Position numbers and translations under genes: made by a program. Under the pieces are notes generated by a model, which was given only the letters and a program-made list of their open reading frames with translations, was not told where the DNA came from and ran no database searches. From Baekduia alba (GTDB lineage Bacteria; Actinomycetota; Thermoleophilia; Solirubrobacterales; Solirubrobacteraceae): a stretch of DNA of 64,000 nucleotides. This document shows positions 32,269 to 39,008 of this stretch, one piece after another; the stretch's first letter is position 1, and each line of letters opens with the position of its first letter. Location: NCBI RefSeq assembly GCF_028416635.1, contig NZ_CP114013.1, positions 4,960,001 to 5,024,000 on the forward strand, written 5' to 3'.

Positions 32269-33750
32269 ATGGACATCAGCAAGGACATGGACAACGCGGT
32301 CGTGGACGGCTTCGCCGTCGCGCGGGTCGTCGCCGAGCGCGACGGCTGGACCGTCGCCGAGGCGTCGAAGGAGGGACGCAAGGTGCAGCTGCACGTGTCG
32401 AGCCCCGCGGTCGCGCGCGACGCGGCGGCCGTCGCCCGGATCGAGCGGCTCGACGCGCTGCGGGCCGCGCCGCGCAAGCCGGGCGACCTCGCGCTGTCGC
32501 TCCCGATCGCCGCGGGGCGCGACGGCGACCGGCTGTACGTCGCGCGGCCGCGGATCGCGGCGGGCACGACGCTCGCCGACCGCCTCGCCGAAGGGCCGAT
32601 GGAGCGCGACGAGGCCGTCCGGATCCTGAGCCTCGTCGCCGGTGCGCTGGACACGCTCGCGGCGTTGGGCCTCCCCGCCGCGCACCTCACCCCGGGGCGG
32701 ATCGCGCTCACGCCGCGCAAGCCGACGCAACCGCTGTTGTACGACTACGGGTTCCCGACGCACGGCGCCGAGGCGATCGTCGACGTCGCGGACTACGTCG
32801 CCCCCGAGGTCGCCGGCGGCGCGCCGCTGACGACGGCGGGCAACGTGTACGCCTTGGCCTGCGTCCTGGTCGAGTGCCTGACCGGCGCGCCGCCGTTCCC
32901 CTACGACCGGCCGCTGCTCGTCCTCGACGCGCACCGCCGCGAGCCTCCGCCACGCGTGGCGGAGGCGACCGGCCTGCCGCCCGAGCTCGACGACGTGCTG
33001 CAGAGCGCGCTGAACAAGCGGCCCGAGCATCGCCAGCAGTCGGCGGCGGGCCTGCTGCGCGCGGTGCAGCGCTCGCTGGGACGCCGGCGCGTGCCGATCC
33101 CGGTGCTCGCCGCCCCGCCCGTCAAGACCCCGAAGACCTCGCCGCGCGCCACCGCGGCGACCTCGCCGCCCGCCACCGCCTCGCCGCGGGCGACGAGCCC
33201 GCCTCGACGGCACCGGACCCGGCGCAAGGTGCGCTGGCCGGTGCCGTCCGGCGTGGGCGTCGCCGCGGTGCTGCTGCTGGCCACGACCGCGGGCTACGCG
33301 ACCGCCACGAGCGACCCGCGGCCGGCGGTGGTCGCGCCGGCGCCGTTGGGTCCGGCGGCCGCGTCGGTCGCCGATCCGAACGCGAGCGAGCGCGCCGCGC
33401 TCCTGAGCGCGGTCGACCGGGCGATCGACCGCCTGGACCGCGACCGCGCCACCGCCCGCGAAGACCTGCGCGCCGCCCGACATACCCGGGCGCAGGCGGC
33501 GGCCGCCGCACGGCTGGCGGCGGTGTATCGCGACGCGCGGCGGGCGCTGCCCCCGACCGCCGCGCTCGCGGCCGCGGCCCCGGCCCGCGCGCTGGACCCG
33601 GCGCTGGCCTCCGTGCAGCGCGCCTACCACCGCCTCGCGACGACGGCCCGCGCCGGCGACGCCGCGGCGTTCCGCAGCGCGGCCCGCGGGATCGTGCAGC
33701 GCGAGGCGACGCTGGACGCGACGCTGCGCCAGCTCACGCGGGAGGCCTGA
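32269..33750 (+). CDS. Membrane-anchored divergent Ser/Thr kinase, probable pseudokinase
   Basis: A 493-aa protein. Residues about 10-270 follow the eukaryotic-type kinase fold: HLTPGRI at 139-145 in place of HRDLKPxN, YDYGF at 158-162 in place of DFG (D159 kept), then APE at 178-180 and YALACVLVECLTGAPPF. The HRD aspartate is replaced by Thr and no Gly-rich loop is visible, so catalysis is doubtful. A Pro/Thr/Arg linker leads to one membrane helix (about 326-344: VPSGVGVAAVLLLATTAGYA). An outside helical domain (about 370-493) follows. This layout fits a sensor that reports on the cell surface. It is the last gene of the repeat-protein operon. Confidence 0.75.
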   Translation: MDISKDMDNAVVDGFAVARVVAERDGWTVAEASKEGRKVQLHVSSPAVARDAAAVARIERLDALRAAPRKPGDLALSLPIAAGRDGDRLYVARPRIAAGTTLADRLAEGPMERDEAVRILSLVAGALDTLAALGLPAAHLTPGRIALTPRKPTQPLLYDYGFPTHGAEAIVDVADYVAPEVAGGAPLTTAGNVYALACVLVECLTGAPPFPYDRPLLVLDAHRREPPPRVAEATGLPPELDDVLQSALNKRPEHRQQSAAGLLRAVQRSLGRRRVPIPVLAAPPVKTPKTSPRATAATSPPATASPRATSPPRRHRTRRKVRWPVPSGVGVAAVLLLATTAGYATATSDPRPAVVAPAPLGPAAASVADPNASERAALLSAVDRAIDRLDRDRATAREDLRAARHTRAQAAAAARLAAVYRDARRALPPTAALAAAAPARALDPALASVQRAYHRLATTARAGDAAAFRSAARGIVQREATLDATLRQLTREA

Positions 33751-33751
33751 C

Positions 33752-33791
33752 CGCCCGGCGCGTCGGGCCGCGCGGCTCGGCGCGCCGGCGG
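33752..33791. terminator. GC-rich hairpin between convergent genes
   Basis: CCGCCCGGCGCG pairs imperfectly with CGCGCCGGCGGG across a GC-rich loop, filling the 42-bp gap between the kinase-like gene and the convergent UPF0158 fusion. It probably ends transcription from both sides. Confidence 0.45.
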
Positions 33792-33792
33792 G

Positions 33793-35010
33793 TCAGGCGG
33801 ACTGGACGGGCGCGACTGGCGCGGCCGCCGCGGTGCCGCGCGGCGTCGCGAGCCACTGCGCGCAGGCGGCGAGGATCGCGTCAGCGGCCGCGATCGCCTC
33901 GCGGGCCTCGACGGGCGGCGCGTCGACCAGGGCGTGGTCGACCGCGTGGCGGTCCTCGTAGAGGCGGCGCAGGGCGCGAGCGTGCTCGGGCGCGACGCCG
34001 TCCTCGACGACGAGGCGCTGGCCGAAGGCGGCGACGGTCCCGGACGGCGTGGCGGCGTGCTCGCCGGTGGCGACGAGGGCGGCGTCGGCCGCCAGCAGCG
34101 CGCCGCGGTAGGCGTGCGACAGCGCGCCGGCGCACAGCTGCGCGTCGATCAGGACGCGGGCGGCGTCGAGCTCGCGGCGGGCCAGCTCGAGCCGCCGGGC
34201 GATCGCCGGGTCGGGCGCGTCGTGGATCGTCGGAGCGCGGCCCTCCACCGCGCGGACGCCCTCGTCGAGCGCCCCGCGGACCAGCACCGGGATCTCCTCC
34301 AACAACACGGGCAGCGCCGTCACCACGGCGCCGTTGCGCACGGAGTGGCGCCACAGCGTCCGCTCCATCCGGCGCTTCTCGGCCCAGCGGTCGCCGAAGC
34401 CGTCGAGGACGACCACCAACTCGACGGCCGCCTCCGGATGCGCCTCGCCGCGCGCCCACGCGCCGACCAGCAGGACGGCGCGCAGCCGCCGGCGGTACAC
34501 GCGCCGCAGGTCGAGCGCGACGCGCCGCGCGAGCCCGTGGGCGTCCAGCAGCCCCGGCAGGTCGCCCGCCTCGGGGTCGGCGCGGTCGGCCAGCGCCTGC
34601 TCGGCGCCGGGCGCGCCGACGAGCTCGTGCTCGACCAGCCACTCGATCGCCCGGCGCTCGCCACGCGCGTCGTGGAAGGCGAACCACGCGCGGCGCAGCT
34701 CCGGGAACTGGCCGAGCGCGTCCTTGAAGCGCCGGAACGCGCCGCGCCCGACGATCGCGCGCTCCAGGAGGTCGCGCGCCTGGACGTCGCGGACGTAGGC
34801 GACGAAGTCCTCCATGTCGCCGTAGCCAACGGCGACCGGCAGCGGGTCGATCGCGACCGTCCCGTCTGCGTTGGCGTCCGGCTCGCCGCCGCCGCCGAAG
34901 TGCGGCCGAACCTCCCCGCTGTGCGCGTCGAGCCACCAGGTGTGCTCGTCGGAGTGGTCCTCGAGCGCGAGCGCGAGGTCCGCCAAGTCCACGTCGTCGA
35001 TCGCCAGCAT
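33793..35010 (-). CDS. UPF0158 - nucleotidyltransferase-like - HEPN fusion protein
   Basis: A 405-aa protein with three parts. Residues 1-132 are UPF0158 (DLALALEDHSDEHTWWLDAH, FRRFKDALGQFPELRRAWFA, AIEWLVEHELVG). Residues about 160-250 look like a minimal nucleotidyltransferase fold (LLVGAWARGEAHPEAAVELV); the catalytic DxD is degenerate, with only E197 left. Residues about 270-385 are a HEPN-like helical domain, with R354 and H359 spaced as in the Rx4H ribonuclease motif (YEDRHAVDHA). MNT and HEPN usually occur as separate antitoxin and toxin genes. The fusion suggests a self-contained regulator or RNase. The start at 35010 fits the UPF0158 N-terminus. Confidence 0.75.
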   Translation of the reverse strand: MLAIDDVDLADLALALEDHSDEHTWWLDAHSGEVRPHFGGGGEPDANADGTVAIDPLPVAVGYGDMEDFVAYVRDVQARDLLERAIVGRGAFRRFKDALGQFPELRRAWFAFHDARGERRAIEWLVEHELVGAPGAEQALADRADPEAGDLPGLLDAHGLARRVALDLRRVYRRRLRAVLLVGAWARGEAHPEAAVELVVVLDGFGDRWAEKRRMERTLWRHSVRNGAVVTALPVLLEEIPVLVRGALDEGVRAVEGRAPTIHDAPDPAIARRLELARRELDAARVLIDAQLCAGALSHAYRGALLAADAALVATGEHAATPSGTVAAFGQRLVVEDGVAPEHARALRRLYEDRHAVDHALVDAPPVEAREAIAAADAILAACAQWLATPRGTAAAAPVAPVQSA

Positions 35011-35068
35011 GACCACAGGCGATCGTAGGCTCGCGCGCGCGCGAGCGCCACCGATCCCCGCCCGATGA

Positions 35069-35989
35069 TCAGGCCGGCTTCTGGTGCATCGCCTCGTTGC
35101 ATAGGCGTCGCCCATCCTCGATCACGAACGTCCGGAACGCGGACACCACCGGCGTTTCCAAACGCTCCGGATCCCACACCATCCCGAGCGCTCGCTCCGC
35201 ATCCGCGTCGCGGACGCGCAGATGTGGCGTCGCGGTGGTGACCTCCTCGGCCGCGACCCGCTGCGGCGAGACGAGCGCGACGCCCAGACCCGCCGCGACC
35301 AGCCCGCGCAGCGTCGCGACCTCGTCGCCCTCGAACGCGATCTTCGGCTCGAAGCCCGCGCGCCGGCACAGGTCGTCGGTGAGCGCGCGCAGGGCGTTGC
35401 CGGGCTGCAGCCCGACGAACGGCTCGTCGGCGACCTCCTCGAGGCGGACCGACCGCCGTCCCGCCAGTCGGTGACGCGGCGGAACCGCGAGCAGCAGCGG
35501 CTCGGTGACCAGCCGGTGCCACGCCAGGCGCCGGCGCGCCGGCCGCGGGCCCATCAGCACCAGGTCGGCCTCGCCCTCGTCGAAGCCCGCCAGCAGCGCC
35601 GCGGTGCCGCGCTGCGCGAGCCGGAACCGGACGGCGGGATGCTCCTCGCGGTAGGCGCCGACCAGCGCCGGCACCAGCCAGCTGCCCAGCGTGTGGAGGA
35701 ACCAGAGGCGCAGCTCGCCGTGCTCGGCGTCGGCGACGTCGGCGACGGCCGCCGCGCCCGCGTCCAGCTCCTCCAGCGCGCGGCGCACGTGCGCGAGGTA
35801 GCGGCGGCCGTGGTGGTTGAGCGCCAGGACGCGCCCGCGGCGGTCGAAGAGCGGGACGCCGACCTGGGCCTCCAGCCGGCCGATCGCGCGCGACAGCGCG
35901 GGCTGGCTGATGTGCAGGTCGCGCGCGACCGCCGTCATGTGCTGGCGCTCGGCCAGCGCGGCGAACCAGCGGAGCTCGTCGACGTTCAT
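35069..35989 (-). CDS. LysR-family transcriptional regulator
   Basis: A 306-aa LysR protein. The winged helix is at residues 1-60 (VDELRWFAALAERQHMTAVA, then DLHISQPALSRAIGRLEAQV). The C-terminal effector domain is complete (GELRLWFLHTLGSWLVPALV, GLGVALVSPQRVAAEEV). MNVDELRWF at 35989 is the standard start; an ATG eight codons upstream would run into the inverted repeat at 36001-36014. It is divergent from an MFS transporter, the likely target. The effector is unknown. Confidence 0.88.
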   Translation of the reverse strand: MNVDELRWFAALAERQHMTAVARDLHISQPALSRAIGRLEAQVGVPLFDRRGRVLALNHHGRRYLAHVRRALEELDAGAAAVADVADAEHGELRLWFLHTLGSWLVPALVGAYREEHPAVRFRLAQRGTAALLAGFDEGEADLVLMGPRPARRRLAWHRLVTEPLLLAVPPRHRLAGRRSVRLEEVADEPFVGLQPGNALRALTDDLCRRAGFEPKIAFEGDEVATLRGLVAAGLGVALVSPQRVAAEEVTTATPHLRVRDADAERALGMVWDPERLETPVVSAFRTFVIEDGRRLCNEAMHQKPA

Positions 35990-36000
35990 CTCCGACTCAT

Positions 36001-36035
36001 GATGCCAACGCATCGATCAGGGCGCAAAGATGCAT
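36001..36035. promoter_or_regulatory. LysR-type operator region between divergent LysR and MFS genes
   Basis: GATGC-CAAC-GCATC (36001-36014) is an inverted repeat with 5-bp arms, and ATGCAT (36030-36035) repeats the half-site. Two related sites about two to three helical turns apart between regulator and target are usual for LysR proteins. Confidence 0.5.
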
Positions 36036-36072
36036 TGGAGAGATGAGGCGGCGAGGCCGACAATGGGGGTGC

Positions 36073-37293
36073 ATGGACCACCACCCCGGCTACGTCTCCG
36101 GAGATCCCGGCTTCCGCCGCCTCGCCGCCGCCCTCTTCGCGGCGGGCCTCGGCACCTTCGCCCTCCTCTACAGCACGCAGGCGCTCCTCCCCGTCTTGAG
36201 CCGCGACTTCGACGTCTCCCCCGGCATCAGCGCGCTGTCGCTCGCCGTGACGACCGCCAGCGTCGGGATCGGCCTGCTGCCCGCCGCGTGGCTGTCGGAC
36301 GCGATCGGCCGGACGCGCGTCATGGGCCTGTCGCTCGTGCTGTCCTCCGCGCTCGGCCTGACCAGCGCGCTCGCGCCCACCTTCGCCGCCCTGCTCGCCG
36401 TGCGCGGGCTGGAGGGCCTGGCGCTCGCCGGCCTCCCCGCGGTCGCGATGGCGTATCTGGCCGAGGAGGTCCACCCGCGGGCGCTCGGCGGCGCCGTCGG
36501 CCTGTACATCGGCGGCAACGCGATCGGCGGCATGGTCGGCCGGCTGCTCGCCGGCGGGTTGGCCGACGTCGGCGGCTGGCGCGCGGCGGTCGCGGGCGTC
36601 GGCGCGCTGGGCGTCGTGTGCGCGATCGTCGTGCTGCGGCTCCTGCCGGCGTCGCGCAACTTCCGCCCCCGGCGCGTGACGTCGACCCGCGAGGCGCTCG
36701 GTCGCCTGCGGGCGCCGCTCGCCGACCCGGGGCTGCTGCGGCTCAACGCCATGGGCGCGTTGTTGATGGGGACGTTCGTCGCGGTCTACAACGGCCTCGG
36801 CTTCCGCCTCGCCGCCGAGCCGTTCGACCTCAGCCCCGCCGCGCTGGCGCTCGTCTTCCTCGTCTACCCGATCGGCTCGGCCAGCTCGGCGCACGCGGGC
36901 CGGCTCGCCGATCGCGTCGGGCGCCGCACGGTCCTGCCGCTCGGCGTGCTGCTCACCGGCGGCGGCCTGGCGCTCACCGCGACCGCCAGCCTCCCGCTGA
37001 TCGTCGTCGGGATCGCGACCCTCACCGCCGGCTTCTTCGCCGGCCACTCGGTCGCGTCGTCCTGGGTCGGCCGCCGCGCCGCCGGCGCCGCCGGCCAGGC
37101 CTCGGCGCTCTACCTGTTGGCCTACTACGCGGGGTCGTCGATCGCCGGTCCGCTGGCCGGGACCGCCTGGACGATGGACCATTGGAACGGCGTCCTGGCG
37201 ATCGCGGGCGTGATGCTGGCGGTCGCGTTGTTGGTGTCCTTGCGCCTGCGGCGGACGCCGCCGCTGGGCGCGCCGCTGGTCCCCGCCGGCTAG
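36073..37293 (+). CDS. MFS transporter, likely efflux
   Basis: A 406-aa transporter with about 12 membrane segments. Conserved features include LLPVLSRDFDVSPGISALSL, the loop WLSDAIGRTRVMGLSL and its repeat GRLADRVGRRTVLPLGVLLT. It resembles YnfM/AraJ-type drug or sugar efflux proteins. The ATG at 36073 follows a GGGGGTG site; an ATG at 36043 would add ten unlikely Arg-rich residues. Control by the divergent LysR regulator is probable. Confidence 0.88.
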   Translation: MDHHPGYVSGDPGFRRLAAALFAAGLGTFALLYSTQALLPVLSRDFDVSPGISALSLAVTTASVGIGLLPAAWLSDAIGRTRVMGLSLVLSSALGLTSALAPTFAALLAVRGLEGLALAGLPAVAMAYLAEEVHPRALGGAVGLYIGGNAIGGMVGRLLAGGLADVGGWRAAVAGVGALGVVCAIVVLRLLPASRNFRPRRVTSTREALGRLRAPLADPGLLRLNAMGALLMGTFVAVYNGLGFRLAAEPFDLSPAALALVFLVYPIGSASSAHAGRLADRVGRRTVLPLGVLLTGGGLALTATASLPLIVVGIATLTAGFFAGHSVASSWVGRRAAGAAGQASALYLLAYYAGSSIAGPLAGTAWTMDHWNGVLAIAGVMLAVALLVSLRLRRTPPLGAPLVPAG

Positions 37294-37341
37294 GCGCGCC
37301 GGCGGCTATGACCGCCCGCCGCGGAGCGGTAGCCTCGGCCG

Positions 37342-37965
37342 ATGGCCATCGATCCGCAGCGCACCGCCGTCGTCCTGATCGAGTACCAGAACGACTTCAC
37401 CTCCGAAGGGGGCGCGCTCCACGGCGCGGTCCAGACCGTGATGGAGAGCACCGGGATGCTCGACAACACGCGCCGGCTGGTCGAGGCGGCGCGGGCTGCG
37501 GGCGCGACGATCGTGCACGCGCCGATCACGTTCGCGCCCGGCTACAACGAGATCTCGGCGCACCCCTACGGGATCCTCAAGGGCGTGGTCGACTCGACCG
37601 CGTTCGTCAAGGGCGAGTGGGGCGCGGAGATCGTCGACGCGCTGGCGCCGGCCGAGGGCGACATCGTCGTCGAGGGCAAGCGCGGGCTGGACACGTTCGC
37701 GACGACCAACCTGGACTTCATCCTGCGCGCCCGCGGCATCGAGACGATCGCGCTCAGCGGCTTCCTGACCAACTGCTGCGTCGAGTCCACGATGCGGACG
37801 GGCTACGAGAAGGGCTACAACGTGATCACGCTGTCGGACTGCGTCGCGGCGACGTCGCCCGAGGAGCACGACAACGCGATCACCTTCGACTACCCCATGT
37901 TCTCGGAGGTCATGACGTCCGAAGGGCTCGCCGGCCAGCTCAAGGGCGCGGGCGCGCCGGCTTGA
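37342..37965 (+). CDS. Isochorismatase-family cysteine hydrolase
   Basis: A 207-aa protein of the isochorismatase/nicotinamidase fold. The catalytic triad is visible: the acidic residue in IEYQNDF (E14 instead of the usual Asp), K113 in EGKRGLDTF and C146 in TNCCVEST. The cis-peptide segment GFLTNCCVES is conserved. The Glu-for-Asp change occurs in a subset of cysteine hydrolases. The substrate is unknown. It lies after the MFS gene with a 48-bp gap and overlaps the convergent GFA-type gene by 26 bp. Confidence 0.88.
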   Translation: MAIDPQRTAVVLIEYQNDFTSEGGALHGAVQTVMESTGMLDNTRRLVEAARAAGATIVHAPITFAPGYNEISAHPYGILKGVVDSTAFVKGEWGAEIVDALAPAEGDIVVEGKRGLDTFATTNLDFILRARGIETIALSGFLTNCCVESTMRTGYEKGYNVITLSDCVAATSPEEHDNAITFDYPMFSEVMTSEGLAGQLKGAGAPA

Positions 37966-38386
37966 TCGCCGCGTAGCGCTCGAGCCCGTCGTCGTCGGCG
38001 ACCGGCAGCCAGGCCGGCGCGTCGGCGACGAAGTTGTGGAACGACGGCCGGATGCCGGGGTCGTCGTCGAGGGTCCCGAGGCGGATCGAGACCTCGGGGC
38101 CGTCGGGCCACGAGCCGCCGAACAGGCTCGAGCCGCAAGCGGTGCAGAAGACCTTCACCATGCCTTGGTCGGGCGTGTAGGTCCGGAGCAGGTCGGCGCC
38201 GGCGAGCAGGGTGAAGTCCTCGATCGCCGCGCGGCCCTGGGTCGAGGCGGCCGCCCCGGTGTGCTTGCGACAGCGCGAGCAGTGGCAGAAGTTGGCCCGC
38301 AGGAACGGGCCGGTGACCGCGTAGCGGACGCCGCCACAGAGGCAGCTGCCGCGGACGGGCGCGGCGGGCGAGGGCGTGCTCGACAT
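37940..38386 (-). CDS. GFA-family (Gfa/CENP-V fold) zinc protein
   Basis: A 148-aa protein with the zinc ligands of the GFA family: C15 and C17 (SCLCGG), C34, C36 and C39 (FCHCSRC), C81 and C84 (CTACGS). The domain is complete. The founding member binds glutathione and formaldehyde, but most relatives have no proven reaction, and actinobacteria generally lack glutathione, so the old name glutathione-dependent formaldehyde-activating enzyme should be treated cautiously. It appears monocistronic. Confidence 0.85.
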   Translation of the reverse strand: MSSTPSPAAPVRGSCLCGGVRYAVTGPFLRANFCHCSRCRKHTGAAASTQGRAAIEDFTLLAGADLLRTYTPDQGMVKVFCTACGSSLFGGSWPDGPEVSIRLGTLDDDPGIRPSFHNFVADAPAWLPVADDDGLERYAAIKPARPRP

Positions 38387-38421
38387 CGTCGGATCGTCGC
38401 ACGCCCCCGCCGCCATCGGTT

Positions 38422-38797
38422 CTAGGCCGAGACCGCGTAGAGCGTGCCCGAGGTCGTCGAGACCGTGGTCACGGCCTTGCCGTGGGCCTGGACCCAGGCG
38501 GTGAGGGCCGACGAGCCGCCGCCCCCGCCCGGGCCGCCGCCGCTGCCACCCGCGCCGACCGACACGTACTTCAACTCGCCGCGCGTGACCATGGCCGCCA
38601 GCTGGGAGGCCGTCGGGGCGTTGTCGCTGCCGCTGAAGCCGCCGATCGTGACGACGGGCTTGCAGCATCTTGGTCATGAACGCCAGGCCGACGATCGCGC
38701 CGGCGAGCAGCAGGGGCTTGGTCTGCCCGCTCCCGATCGCCTTCTGCGTGAAGAACGCCGCGGCGACGAGCAACAACACCAACAACGCGTCATGTGC
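38422..38797 (-). pseudogene. Remnant of a family-39 (ArnT/PMT-like) membrane glycosyltransferase
   Basis: Two pieces of one protein are joined out of frame. The first reads DALLVLLLVAAAFFTQKAIG and GLAFMTKMLQA, the internal membrane motif of GT39 enzymes. It breaks directly into KPVVTIGGFSGSDNAPTASQ, a Gly-rich stretch and WVQAHGKAVTTVSTTSGTLY, which is the C-terminal tail of the same family, ending at a TAG at 38422-38424. Several hundred codons between them, and everything before the first piece, are missing. So the gene has lost its start and most of its core, and no function is expected. The next 160 bp (38798-38958) hold nothing I recognise. Confidence 0.75.
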
Positions 38798-38958
38798 CTA
38801 CGACTCCTACAGGTTGGTCGTGCGTCGCGGAGGACCGGGGGCGGCAGCGTCGGCGGAGGCAGTGACGATCGGTGGCGTTCGGCCGGAGGCGAGCTGCGGC
38901 CGATCGCGGCGAAGACGACGGGCCTGCCAAGGCCGCTCCGGGCGGCCACCGAACGACC

Positions 38959-38987
38959 GAGGGCCGCGCCATCCTGGCGCGGCCCTC
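38959..38987 (-). terminator. Strong hairpin terminator of the secreted-protein gene
   Basis: Twelve-bp perfect arms (GAGGGCCGCGCC and GGCGCGGCCCTC) with a 5-nt loop, 22 bp past the stop of the minus-strand gene at 39009. There is no T-run, as is frequent in high-GC actinobacteria. Confidence 0.75.
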
Positions 38988-39008
38988 GAGCGACTTCCCC
39001 CGTGAGCG

